Assembly (NCBI RefSeq): GCF_034653355.1
Contig: NZ_JAYEER010000003.1
Span: 1,364,001-1,428,000 of the forward strand
Direction of reading: 5' to 3'
DNA from: Nitrospirillum sp034653355
GTDB lineage: Bacteria > Pseudomonadota > Alphaproteobacteria > Azospirillales > Azospirillaceae
DNA: 64,000 nt
Both the position numbers and the translations under genes were made by a program. Position 1 is the stretch's first letter. The number at the start of each line of letters is the position of its first letter. The notes beneath the pieces were generated by a model that saw only the letters and a list, made by a program, of their open reading frames with translations, did no database searches and was not told where the DNA came from. This document shows positions 51,322 through 59,477 of this stretch, piece by piece.

Positions 51322-53793
51322 TCACTCCACCGTCGCCAGGGTGCGGAAGGGGGCGGCCGCCGCCTTGCCGGGCGCGCGCTCGGCCCAGGGGTCGTCCTGG
51401 CTGAATTTCTGGGCGTACAGGAACTTGGCGTAGAGCGCCTTGCGGCCCACCTCATCGTCCACGATGCGCTGCTTCACATGGGCCAGCCCCACCCGCTCGA
51501 TCCAGGGCGCCGTGCGCTCCAGATAGCGGGACTCCTCGCGGTAGAGCTGCAGGTAGGCGCCGCAGTACTCCAGCACCTCACCTTCCGTCGTCACCTTGCA
51601 CAACAGGTCGGTGACGCGGACGTGGATGCCGCCGTTGCCACCGACATGCAGTTCCCAGCCGCTGTCCACCGCCACGACGCCGAAGTCCTTGATGGTGGCC
51701 TCGGCGCAGTTGCGCGGGCAGCCGGACACGGCCAGCTTCACCTTGTGCGCGTGCCAGGATCCCCACGTCATGCGCTCCAGCTTCACGCCCATGCCGGTGC
51801 TGTCCTGCGTGCCGAAGCGGCACCACTCCGACCCCACGCAGGTCTTCACCGTGCGCAACGCCTTGCCGTAGGCATGGCCGGAGACCATGCCGGCGTCATT
51901 CAAATCCTTCCACACATGGGGCAGTTGCTCGCGCGTCACACCCAGCAGGTCGATGCGCTGGCCGCCCGTCACCTTCACGGTGGGGATGGCATACTTGTCC
52001 ACCACGTCGGCGATGGCGCGCAGCTCATCCGCCGTGGTCAGGCCGCCCCACATGCGCGGCACCACGGAATAGGTGCCGTCCTTCTGGATGTTGGCGTGGT
52101 TGCGCTCATTGACGAAGCGGGATTGCTGGTCGTCCTGGTACTCACCGGGCCAGGCCACCAGCAGGTAGAAGTTCAGCGCCGGGCGGCAGACATGGCAGCC
52201 GTCGGGCGTGGACCAGCCCAGGGTGGACATGACCGCCGGCATGGTGCGCAGCCTCTGATCCACGATGGCGCGGCGCACCTGGTCGTGGCTGTGGGTCGTG
52301 CATTTGCACAGCGGCTTCTCCCCCGTGGGCTTGGCGTAGCTGTCACCCAGCGACAGGGCCAGCAGCTGTTCCACCTGGGGCGTGCAGCTGCCGCAGGAGG
52401 CGGACGCCTTGGTGCGGGCCCGCACCCCCTCCAGCGTGGTCAGGCCATGCTCCGCGATGGCGCCCATGATCTTGCCCTTGCACACGCCGTTGCAGCCGCA
52501 GATCTCGGCATCAAGGGGCAGGGCGGCCACGGCGGCGGTGGGGTCGGCGGCGGGCGCGCCGGCCGCCAGGCTGGCGAAGGCCTGGCCGAAGATCAGGGTG
52601 TCGCGCAGCTCGCCCAGCGGCTTGTCCTCGCGCAGCAGCTGGAAGTACCAGCCGCCGTCCTGGGCGTCGCCATACAGCACCGCGCCCACCAACTTGTCGT
52701 CGCGCAGCACCAGGCGCTTGTAGGTGTTGCGGGCGGCATCGCGGAAGACCACCTCCTCCGTCGTCTCGTCGCCGATGAAATCGCCGGCGGAGAAGACGTC
52801 GATGCCCGTGACCTTCAGCCGGGTGGCCATGGCGGCGGGAACGTAGTCACTGGTGGCGTCCTCGCGCGCCAGATGGTCGGCGCAGACCTTGGCCATGTCC
52901 CACAGCGGGGCCACCAGGCCATAGGTCTTGCCGCGATGCTCCACGCACTCGCCCACCGCGAAGATGTCGGGGACGGAAGTGCGCATGTCGTCGCCCACCT
53001 CGATGCCGCGGTTGATGGCCAGGCCGGCGGCCCGCGCCAGGTCGATGTTGGGACGGATGCCGATGGCCAGCACCACCAGGTCGCCCGGGATCTCCCGTCC
53101 ATCGGCCAGACGCACGCCCTGCACCCGGCCCTCGCCGAAGATCTCCTCGGTCTGGCCGTTGGTGAAGAAGTTCATGCCGCGCTCGTCCAGCTCGCGCTGC
53201 AGCAGCTCGGCCGCCGCCTTGTCCAGCTGGCGTTCCATCAGCGTGCCCATCAGGTGGACGACGGCCACCTGCATGCCCCGGCGCAGCAGGCCGTTGGCGG
53301 CCTCCAGCCCCAGCAGGCCGCCGCCGATGACGATGGCGCGCTTATGCTTTTCCGACGCCGCGATCATGGTGTTGACGTCGGCGATGTCGCGGAAGGCGCA
53401 GACACCGGGCAGGTCCAGGCCCGGCACCGGCGGGGCGATGGGGCGGGACCCCGTGGCCAGCAGGACCTTGTCATAGGCCACCACCCGGCCGCTGGCCGAT
53501 GTCACGGTGCGGGCCTGGGTGTCGATGGCCGTCACCGCGTCACCGGTGACGAGATTGATCCCGTTCTCCTCGTACCAGGAGCGGGGGTTGATGACGATCT
53601 GCTCCAGGTCCTTTTCGCCGGCCAGCACGGACGACAGCATGATGCGGTCGTAGTTCACGTGCGGTTCGGCACCGAAGACCGTGATGTCGTACTTCAGCGG
53701 GTTGCGCTTCAGCAGTTCGTCCACCGTCCGCATGCCGGCCATACCGTTGCCGACAACCACCAGCTTCTGGCGCGGGGGCATATGCGTGTCCAT
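51322..53793 (-). CDS. nirB: Assimilatory nitrite reductase large subunit
   Basis: 823 residues. It reduces nitrite to ammonium with NADH. Order of domains: FAD/NAD-binding reductase (VVGNGMAGMRTVDELL, GGGLLGLEAANGLLRRGMQVAVVH), BFD-like [2Fe-2S] domain at about 430-480 (CGCNGVCKGKIMG, CGSCTPQVEQLL), and a sulfite/nitrite-reductase core with [4Fe-4S]-siroheme ligands (CVGSEWCRFG at about 650 and SGCPRNCAEA at about 690). Length is normal for the family. It lies between the nitrate transporter (45 bases upstream) and nirD. Siroheme supply comes from cobA in the same operon. Confidence 0.96.
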   Translation of the reverse strand: MDTHMPPRQKLVVVGNGMAGMRTVDELLKRNPLKYDITVFGAEPHVNYDRIMLSSVLAGEKDLEQIVINPRSWYEENGINLVTGDAVTAIDTQARTVTSASGRVVAYDKVLLATGSRPIAPPVPGLDLPGVCAFRDIADVNTMIAASEKHKRAIVIGGGLLGLEAANGLLRRGMQVAVVHLMGTLMERQLDKAAAELLQRELDERGMNFFTNGQTEEIFGEGRVQGVRLADGREIPGDLVVLAIGIRPNIDLARAAGLAINRGIEVGDDMRTSVPDIFAVGECVEHRGKTYGLVAPLWDMAKVCADHLAREDATSDYVPAAMATRLKVTGIDVFSAGDFIGDETTEEVVFRDAARNTYKRLVLRDDKLVGAVLYGDAQDGGWYFQLLREDKPLGELRDTLIFGQAFASLAAGAPAADPTAAVAALPLDAEICGCNGVCKGKIMGAIAEHGLTTLEGVRARTKASASCGSCTPQVEQLLALSLGDSYAKPTGEKPLCKCTTHSHDQVRRAIVDQRLRTMPAVMSTLGWSTPDGCHVCRPALNFYLLVAWPGEYQDDQQSRFVNERNHANIQKDGTYSVVPRMWGGLTTADELRAIADVVDKYAIPTVKVTGGQRIDLLGVTREQLPHVWKDLNDAGMVSGHAYGKALRTVKTCVGSEWCRFGTQDSTGMGVKLERMTWGSWHAHKVKLAVSGCPRNCAEATIKDFGVVAVDSGWELHVGGNGGIHVRVTDLLCKVTTEGEVLEYCGAYLQLYREESRYLERTAPWIERVGLAHVKQRIVDDEVGRKALYAKFLYAQKFSQDDPWAERAPGKAAAAPFRTLATVE

Positions 53794-53838
53794 GGGGGAA
53801 CCCTTCCCTTGAAATCGCTGAGTTTGGAGTGCTGTCAG

Positions 53839-55050
53839 TCAAACGCGGGCGGCGCCCAGGGCGGTGGCGCCCCAGGTGGTGCGCCACCGGCGCTTCACGC
53901 CGGTCAGGCCGACCAGGGCGGCCAGGGCCAGCAGGGCGAACAGCAGGAAGCCCGCCTGGTAGCCGCCGGTCAGCTGCTTGGAGTAGCCGAGGCTGGAGGC
54001 CAGGTAGAAGCCACCGACGCCGCCCATCATGCCGACCAGGCCGGTCATGACGCCGATCTCGCGGCGGAAGCGCTGCGGCACCAGCTGGAACACGGCGCCG
54101 TTGCCCATGCCCAGGGCCAGCATGGCGACGACGAAGACGGCCAGGGCCATCCAGGCCTGCGGCAGGGCGAAGCTGACCACCACCAGGGCGCCGGCGGCGA
54201 CCGTGTACATGACGGTCAGCGAGCGCACACCGCCGATGCGGTCGGCCACCGCACCACCGATGGGTCGCACCAGGGACCCGGCGAAGACGCAGGCCGCGGT
54301 GAAATAGCCGGCGGTGATGGGGCTGAGGCCGTACTGGTCGTTGAAGTAGATGGTGAGGGAGGAGGCGAGGCCGACGAAGCCGCCGAAGGTGACGCTGTAG
54401 AAGAACATGAACCACCAGGCGTCGCCGATCTTCAGCACGGCCAGGTATTCAGCCAGCGACTTGGCCGGCGGGCATTCCGGGCTGTCCTTGGCCAGCACGG
54501 TGTAGACGCACAGCGTTAGGGCGAGCGGGATGGCCAGCAGGCCCAGCACGTTGTTCCAGCCATAGGCCACGGCCAGGGCCGGCGCGAAGAGGGAGGCGAA
54601 CACAGTGCCGGAGTTGCCGGCGCCCGCCAGGCCCAGGGCCGTGCCCTGATGCTCCGGCGGATACCAGCGCGAGGCCAGCGGCAGGGCCACGGCGAAGCTG
54701 GCGCCGGCCACGCCCAGGATGGCGCCGGTCAGCAGCGTGGCGTTGAAGCTGTGCACCCCGAAATACCAGACGGCGATCAGCCCGGCGATCACCACCACTT
54801 GCGCCAGGAGGCCGGTGCGCTTGGGCCCCAGGTGATCCACCAGGATGCCGTTGATGACGCGGAAGAAGGCGCCTGCCAGGACGGGAACCGCCACCATCAG
54901 GCCCTTCTGCGCCGGCGACAGGCCCAGATCCTTGGCGATCAGCACGCCCAGCGGGCCCAGGATCACCCAGGCCATGAAGCTCATGTCGAAGTAGAGAAAC
55001 GCCGCGAACAGGGTCGGCAGATGTCCAGCCTTCAGGAAACTCTTGTTCAT
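53839..55050 (-). CDS. Nitrate/nitrite MFS transporter (NarK/NasA type)
   Basis: 403 residues, about 12 membrane helices, nitrate/nitrite porter family. Signature regions: FLYFDMSFMAWVILGPLGVLIAKDLGLSPAQKG, GLAGAGNSGTVFASLFAPALA (nitrate signature in the first half) and GNGAVFQLVPQRFRREIGVMTGLVGMMGGVGGFYLA (second signature). The ATG at 55050 begins the conserved MNKSFLKAGHLPTLFAAFLYF; an in-frame extension to 55122 is unlikely. It is the first gene of the operon, behind the NasT leader and sigma-54 promoter. It probably takes up nitrate for NasA. Confidence 0.94.
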   Translation of the reverse strand: MNKSFLKAGHLPTLFAAFLYFDMSFMAWVILGPLGVLIAKDLGLSPAQKGLMVAVPVLAGAFFRVINGILVDHLGPKRTGLLAQVVVIAGLIAVWYFGVHSFNATLLTGAILGVAGASFAVALPLASRWYPPEHQGTALGLAGAGNSGTVFASLFAPALAVAYGWNNVLGLLAIPLALTLCVYTVLAKDSPECPPAKSLAEYLAVLKIGDAWWFMFFYSVTFGGFVGLASSLTIYFNDQYGLSPITAGYFTAACVFAGSLVRPIGGAVADRIGGVRSLTVMYTVAAGALVVVSFALPQAWMALAVFVVAMLALGMGNGAVFQLVPQRFRREIGVMTGLVGMMGGVGGFYLASSLGYSKQLTGGYQAGFLLFALLALAALVGLTGVKRRWRTTWGATALGAARV

Positions 55051-55200
55051 CGGGTGCGCCTCCGGGCAGGGCCGTGGGCCTTTGGCGATGGGGCCGGCCA
55101 TGGGGCAGGCGCCGCCTATCACCAGAAGGGGTGGTGGATCGGGACCAGGCCGCGATGGGCCTGTGCGGTGGTGGGGTAGGGCCCGGTGGAACCGGACGCT

Positions 55201-55294
55201 GACAGGCCGCCGTTGACCCGCCGATCAGACCACAAGGGACGCGCACCGTTGCGCCATCCCGGAGGCGGGACCGCCCCGCCGTTGGGGCCGTCCC
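55201..55294 (-). ncRNA. Nitrate leader RNA: NasT/ANTAR target hairpins
   Basis: The untranslated leader (about 55329 to 55051) of the nitrate operon holds three consecutive hairpins in RNA sense. P1, 55267-55294: 11-nt arms with one mismatch and loop AACGGC. P2, 55236-55260: 9 pairs with one bulge and loop AACGGU. P3, 55201-55222: 8 pairs and loop AACGGC. P1 and P2 are 6 nt apart. ANTAR antiterminators bind two adjacent hairpins whose hexaloops carry A at position 1 and G at position 4; all three loops do. NasT is encoded at 58499-59089. No strong U-run terminator was identified, so how readthrough is controlled is not certain. Confidence 0.78.
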
Positions 55295-55340
55295 GATGCA
55301 GAAAAGAACCTTTCGGCCCCCTGCTCGTGTAATGATCTTC

Positions 55341-55356
55341 GCAACCGCCGTGCCAA
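55341..55356 (-). promoter_or_regulatory. Sigma-54 promoter of the nitrate assimilation operon
   Basis: On the minus strand TTGGCACGGCGGTTGC, matching the -24/-12 consensus TGGCACG-N4-TTGC exactly, with correct spacing. Transcription should start near 55329, giving a leader of about 280 nt before the transporter ATG at 55050. Use of RpoN implies NtrC-type nitrogen control; no convincing NtrC site was identified in the 130 bases upstream. Confidence 0.85.
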
Positions 55357-55484
55357 TTTCGCTGTCGCGGAAAACCTGGGGTTTTGGAAAAATGGCGGGC
55401 GACCTACATGCCTAATCCCTGAGCAATCGCCAAGTTGACGGCGCAAATGATTAAAATATAGGCGATAACTGAGGTGAATTGGGG

Positions 55485-57182
55485 ATGGAGGCACGGCAGA
55501 TCGAACTGCGCGTCGGCTGGTGCAGTGAAACGGGCCGCCGCCCGCGCAATGAGGACTACGTGGGCGTGTGCCTGGGTACCGCCACCCAGCGGGCCCGCCA
55601 GGGCGCGGTGGCCGCCATCGCCGACGGCGTGTCGGGGGCGCCGGGCGGCCGCGTGGCGGCGGAACTGGCGGTACGCGGCTTCATCGATTTCTATCTGGGC
55701 GAACGCCAGACCCTGGGCATCCGCCGGGCGGCGGCGCACGCGGCGGAGGCCATCAACCGCTGGATCCACGCCCAGGGCCGGGCGGACCCGGAGCGCACGG
55801 GCATGGCCACCACCCTGACCGCCGTCATCCTGCGCGACCGCCGCGCCCATATCCTGCACGTGGGTGATACCCGCCTGTACCGCCTGCGCGACGGTCGGCT
55901 GACCCAGCTGACCGAGGACCATGTGCACAGCGGCCCGGACCAACGCCACATCCTGCGCCGCGCCATCGGGCTGGAGGATGCGCTGCGCGCCGACTACACG
56001 GCCGAACCCTTGCGCGAGGGCGATCGCCTGGTGCTGCTGACCGATGGCGTGCACGGGGTCTTGTCATCCCGCGACCTGGCCCGCCTGACGGCCGCCGAAC
56101 CGACGCCGGAGGCGGCCAGCCAGGAGATGGTGGCCGCAGCGTTGTCCGCCGGCAGCCACGACAACGCCACCGCCCTGGTCATCGACGTGGTGGCGCTGCC
56201 GCCGGCCGACCAGGGCGAACTGGCCGACCTGACGGCGGAACTGCCCATCCTGCCCGTGCCCAAGCCGGGCGATGTGGTCGACGGCTATCGCGTGGGCCGC
56301 CAATTGTCCGATGGCCGCTACAGCGCCCTGTTCCTGACTGAGCCGGCGGGGAAGGAGGCACCGCTGGTGCTGAAGTTCCCCAAGCCCACGGTGGCGGAGG
56401 ATGCCGTCTACCGCCTGGCCTTCGTGCGCGAGGGCTGGGTGGCAGCGCGGGTGCGCAGCCCCTGGCTGGGGGAGGTGGTGGAGGTGCCGCCCGGCCGGCA
56501 GACCCGGCTATACACCGTCATGCCCTATTACCCGGGGCAAACCCTGACGCAGCGCCTGGCGGCGCCACCGCGCGTGGGCGTGGCGGAGGGCGTGTCCCTG
56601 GCGGTGAAGCTGACCAAGGCGGTGGCGGCCCTGCACCGTGCCGGCATCATCCACCGCGACATCAAGCCGGACAACGTCGTCATCGACGGCGCCGGGTCCT
56701 TGCGCCTGATCGACCTGGGCGTGGTGCGCCTGCCCGGAATGGAGGATTTTCCGGCCGAGCAGATCCCCGGCACGCCCAGCTACATGGCGCCGGAACTGCT
56801 GGCCGGGGAGCCGGGCGATGAGCGCACCGATCTCTACGCCTTGGGCGTCACCGTCTATCACCTGTTCACCGGCGCCTACCCCTATGGCGAGGTCGAACCC
56901 TTCCAGCGCCCCCGCTTCGGCGCGCCCGTGCCGCTGCAGCAGCGCCGGCCGGACCTGCCCACCTGGCTGGACCTCACGGTCATGAAGGCCGTGGCCGCCA
57001 ACCCGGCTGATCGCCACGGCGACGTGCTGGAATTCGCCCTGGAACTGGAGGCCGGCGCCGCCCATCCCGCGCCACGCCCCACCCGCCGCCGCTCCTTCTA
57101 CGACCGCGACCCGGTGCGATTCTGGAAGCTGACGGCCCTGGTGCTGCTGGTCCTGCTGATCCTGTCGCTGGTGCGGGATTAG
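55485..57182 (+). CDS. Bifunctional PP2C-type phosphatase and Ser/Thr kinase
   Basis: 565 residues. N-terminal PP2C domain (about 1-240) with the metal-binding aspartates in RRPRNEDYVG, IADGVSG, VGDTRLYRLRDG, LTDGVHG and SHDNATALV. A Hanks-type kinase domain follows (about 265-530): VAL-K equivalent APLVLKFPKP, catalytic IIHRDIKPDNVVI, DLG in place of DFG (RLIDLGVVRL) and GTPSYMAPELL. A C-terminal membrane helix (LTALVLLVLLILSLV) anchors it. The ATG at 55485 has GAGGTG upstream. It is divergent from the nitrate operon, a position this fusion often has beside nitrate/nitrite genes; its target is unknown. Confidence 0.92.
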   Translation: MEARQIELRVGWCSETGRRPRNEDYVGVCLGTATQRARQGAVAAIADGVSGAPGGRVAAELAVRGFIDFYLGERQTLGIRRAAAHAAEAINRWIHAQGRADPERTGMATTLTAVILRDRRAHILHVGDTRLYRLRDGRLTQLTEDHVHSGPDQRHILRRAIGLEDALRADYTAEPLREGDRLVLLTDGVHGVLSSRDLARLTAAEPTPEAASQEMVAAALSAGSHDNATALVIDVVALPPADQGELADLTAELPILPVPKPGDVVDGYRVGRQLSDGRYSALFLTEPAGKEAPLVLKFPKPTVAEDAVYRLAFVREGWVAARVRSPWLGEVVEVPPGRQTRLYTVMPYYPGQTLTQRLAAPPRVGVAEGVSLAVKLTKAVAALHRAGIIHRDIKPDNVVIDGAGSLRLIDLGVVRLPGMEDFPAEQIPGTPSYMAPELLAGEPGDERTDLYALGVTVYHLFTGAYPYGEVEPFQRPRFGAPVPLQQRRPDLPTWLDLTVMKAVAANPADRHGDVLEFALELEAGAAHPAPRPTRRRSFYDRDPVRFWKLTALVLLVLLILSLVRD

Positions 57183-57343
57183 AACTGGCGGTAGTTGGCG
57201 AGCGGAAGGCCGTTCTTCTCGACGAAGGCGTTCCAATCGGCAATGGCGTCTTGATTCTCGACCAGCCATCGAGCGGCTTGCTCTTTGTTCATTGGCGTGC
57301 GCGTCGTTGTCTGACGGTCGCACGGAAGTTTTTCATCTGACAT
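57179..57343 (-). CDS. Truncated CcdA-like antitoxin (orphan remnant)
   Basis: 54 residues. The C-terminal half, QAARWLVENQDAIADWNAFVEKNGLPLANYRQF, is the toxin-binding tail of CcdA-family antitoxins (ALxxYNxxVExxGLPLxxYRxF pattern). The N-terminal ribbon-helix-helix DNA-binding part, normally about 35 residues with an NVSV/NLS strand, is missing or unrecognisable. No CcdB toxin follows: downstream on this strand lies the phosphatase-kinase gene, whose stop it overlaps by 4 bases. Probably a decayed toxin-antitoxin locus. The start ATG at 57343 has no clear ribosome site. Confidence 0.6.
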   Translation of the reverse strand: MSDEKLPCDRQTTTRTPMNKEQAARWLVENQDAIADWNAFVEKNGLPLANYRQF

Positions 57344-57470
57344 GGCCAATCACCCGCAGAGCGCGCGTCGTTTGTTCAAGAGCAAACTGCTTCCCCCGTA
57401 GCTTCGAGGCAAGCGCGGACGGCGTCAATGTTCTGCGCCAGTGCTTGGGTTGGAAGGCCGGCCAATGTGG

Positions 57471-58502
57471 TCATGTCGAGATGCCGACGATTGCCGCTAT
57501 CTCATACAAATCCGGCCGGTAGATGTGGGCGGTCAGGGCCTCCGCCTCGACGCCGCTGACCGGCAGGTCGCGCCAGCGGGCCATCTGGTCCAGGAACCAG
57601 CGGGCCTGATCCAGGGTGGGGCGGGTGGCGTTGCCGAAGACGCAGACGTCGGTGTCCTGGCCCAGGCCATCGCGCGCCCCGCCGGGGAGGGAGGCGGCGA
57701 TGATCTCGGGCGCCAGGTTCAGGAAGGCGGGCTGGGCCAAGGTGGCGGCGATGGCGGCCGTGTTGGGCGGGTCGGCGCAATCTGCGGCGGCACGGAGCAG
57801 GGCGCGCAGCATAGCCTGGAGGGCATCGGGCTGCTCCTCGGCCCAGGCCTCGCGCACCGCCAGGCACTTCTCCGGATGGCCGGGCATGATGTCGGATGAC
57901 AGGGCCACGGTGCGGCCCACCCCGGCGGCCGCGGCCACGGCACCCCAAGGGGCGCCGGCGCAGAAGCCGTCGATGCGGCCGGACTCGATGGCGGCCACGC
58001 TGTCGGCCGGGGGCACGATGGCCCAGTCGACATCGGCCTGCGGGTCGATGCCGGCGTTGTGCAGCCAGCTTTTGAATAGCAGGGCATGGGTGGACCATGC
58101 ATGGACCACCGCCAGGGTGACGCGGGGCCGGCCACGCAACAACTCGGCCAAGCGCTGGCCGGCCTTGGCGGCGTTGGGGCGCCCCCCTGCCAGGATGGGC
58201 CCGGCCAGTTCATTGGACAGGGTCACGGCGTCGCCGTGCTGGCTGAGGCTCATAGGGATGATCAGGCGGGCCGCCGCCGGCCGCAGGCCCAGCGCCATGG
58301 CCAGCACCAGGGGCGGCAGCATCACGGCGGCATCCAGCAGGCCGTAGGACAGCTTGTCCGCCAAGTTGGCCCAGCTGGGCTCCACCGACAGGGTGACGTC
58401 CAAGCCCTCTGCCGCGAACAGGCCGGAGGCCTGGGCGTGGATGACCGGGGCGCTGTCGGTCAGGCGCAGCAGGCCGATGCGGACGGGGCGTGAAACGGTC
58501 AT
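57471..58502 (-). CDS. nasS: Nitrate sensor NasS (NrtA/CmpA-like, cytoplasmic)
   Basis: 343 residues, related to periplasmic nitrate-binding proteins but with no signal peptide: it begins directly with VRIGLLRLTDSAPVIHAQASGLFAAEGLDVTL. Family marks include EPSWANLADKLSYGLLDAAVMLPPLVLAMALG, PPADSVAAIESGRIDGFCAGAPWGAVAA and the RWFLDQMARW segment. NasS binds NasT and holds it inactive without nitrate; nitrate or nitrite binding releases NasT. Its start overlaps the nasT stop by 4 bases (ATGA), ensuring equal expression. Confidence 0.9.
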   Translation of the reverse strand: MTVSRPVRIGLLRLTDSAPVIHAQASGLFAAEGLDVTLSVEPSWANLADKLSYGLLDAAVMLPPLVLAMALGLRPAAARLIIPMSLSQHGDAVTLSNELAGPILAGGRPNAAKAGQRLAELLRGRPRVTLAVVHAWSTHALLFKSWLHNAGIDPQADVDWAIVPPADSVAAIESGRIDGFCAGAPWGAVAAAAGVGRTVALSSDIMPGHPEKCLAVREAWAEEQPDALQAMLRALLRAAADCADPPNTAAIAATLAQPAFLNLAPEIIAASLPGGARDGLGQDTDVCVFGNATRPTLDQARWFLDQMARWRDLPVSGVEAEALTAHIYRPDLYEIAAIVGIST

Positions 58503-59089
58503 GAGCCGCCTCCCTTTTTCGGTTCAGCGGCGGCGACGATGTCGGCGGCCACGGCGGCCAGCTTGCGGCTCTGCTCCATGGCCTGGCGGCGCAGCCAGCG
58601 ATAGGCCTCCGGCTCCGCCATGCCGCGCTGGCGCATCAACAGGGCCTTGGCCTGGTCCACCACCTCACGCTCGCGCAAGGATGTTTCGGCCTTGTGCAGG
58701 CTGGTTTCCACCTGGCGATAGCGGCGGAACATGGCCACGGCCGCCTGCACCACCGGCTTTATGGCGGGCAGCGAGGCCCCGACCACGTTGTAGGAACTGA
58801 CGCCGGCCTCGATCGCCGCCTCCATGAAGGCCGGGTCGTCCTGGTCGACGAACATGACGATGGGGCGCGGGTCGTGGCGCGAGATGGCGCGAATGTCCTC
58901 CAGCCCGTCGCGGTCGGGGCGGGCCATGTCCACGATCACGAGGTCGGGGGCGGTGCGCAGCACGGCGTCCGCCAGCAGCTCGCCAGCGGCCAGGCGCACG
59001 ATCTCCGTGGCGCCGGCGGCGGCCAGGTCGGCCTCCACGATGCGCCCCGGGTCGTTCAAATGGACTGTGTCGGCGATCAGAACCTTCAC
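58499..59089 (-). CDS. nasT: ANTAR-domain antiterminator NasT
   Basis: 196 residues. N-terminal receiver-like domain (KVLIADTVHL; acidic pocket near D54 in LVIVDMARPDRDG) that is probably not phosphorylated, since NasT proteins respond to NasS. A coiled coil and C-terminal ANTAR domain follow (VDQAKALLMRQRGMAEPEAYRWLRRQAMEQSRKLAAVAADIV), which binds pairs of hexaloop hairpins in RNA. Its likely target is the leader at 55201-55294 of the nitrate operon. Operon with nasS. Confidence 0.93.
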   Translation of the reverse strand: MKVLIADTVHLNDPGRIVEADLAAAGATEIVRLAAGELLADAVLRTAPDLVIVDMARPDRDGLEDIRAISRHDPRPIVMFVDQDDPAFMEAAIEAGVSSYNVVGASLPAIKPVVQAAVAMFRRYRQVETSLHKAETSLREREVVDQAKALLMRQRGMAEPEAYRWLRRQAMEQSRKLAAVAADIVAAAEPKKGGGS

Positions 59090-59181
59090 CGGCGGCCCAT
59101 GAAGCTGGTTGGCGGGGGAACACCCTTAATCGCCAACCGGGCTGTCATGCAAGCGCGGTGATGCCGATTGTGTCCGTCAGG

Positions 59182-59466
59182 TTAGAGAACGGGCAACAAT
59201 CGGTCGATGGCCTGGGCCATGTCCACGTCGCGCTGAGACAGGCCGCCGGCGTCGTGGGTGGTCAGCCGGATGTCCACGCGGTTGTAGACGTTGAACCATT
59301 CCGGATGGTGGTCCGCCTTCTCCGCCAGCAGGGCCACCTGGGTCATGAAACCGAAGGCGGCGCGGAAGTCGGTGAAGACGCAGCGGCGGGTGATGGCGTC
59401 GCCCTCCGGCGTCACGGTCCAGCCGGGCAGCGAGGGAAGATCGGCGGCGTTCAGGCGCTTGACCAT
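59182..59466 (-). CDS. phhB: Pterin-4a-carbinolamine dehydratase
   Basis: 94 residues. Dehydrates 4a-hydroxytetrahydrobiopterin formed by phenylalanine hydroxylase, regenerating quinonoid dihydropterin. The signature HHPEWFNVYNRVDIRLTTHDAGGLSQRDVDMAQAID holds the active-site histidines. The ATG at 59466 has AGAGG 8 bases upstream and follows the SDR gene by 11 bases, so the two are one operon. No phenylalanine hydroxylase gene (phhA) is within the window. Confidence 0.93.
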   Translation of the reverse strand: MVKRLNAADLPSLPGWTVTPEGDAITRRCVFTDFRAAFGFMTQVALLAEKADHHPEWFNVYNRVDIRLTTHDAGGLSQRDVDMAQAIDRLLPVL

Positions 59467-59477
59467 GATGGACCTCT

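Noticed and set aside
50965..54519. A 1184-codon open frame on the plus strand over nirD, nirB and the nitrate transporter
   Set aside because: Same type of shadow frame; low-complexity composition and full overlap with well-identified genes.
57292..57522. A 76-codon plus-strand frame after the phosphatase-kinase gene
   Set aside because: Atypical composition and no family; the opposite strand has a recognisable CcdA tail and the nasS 3' end.
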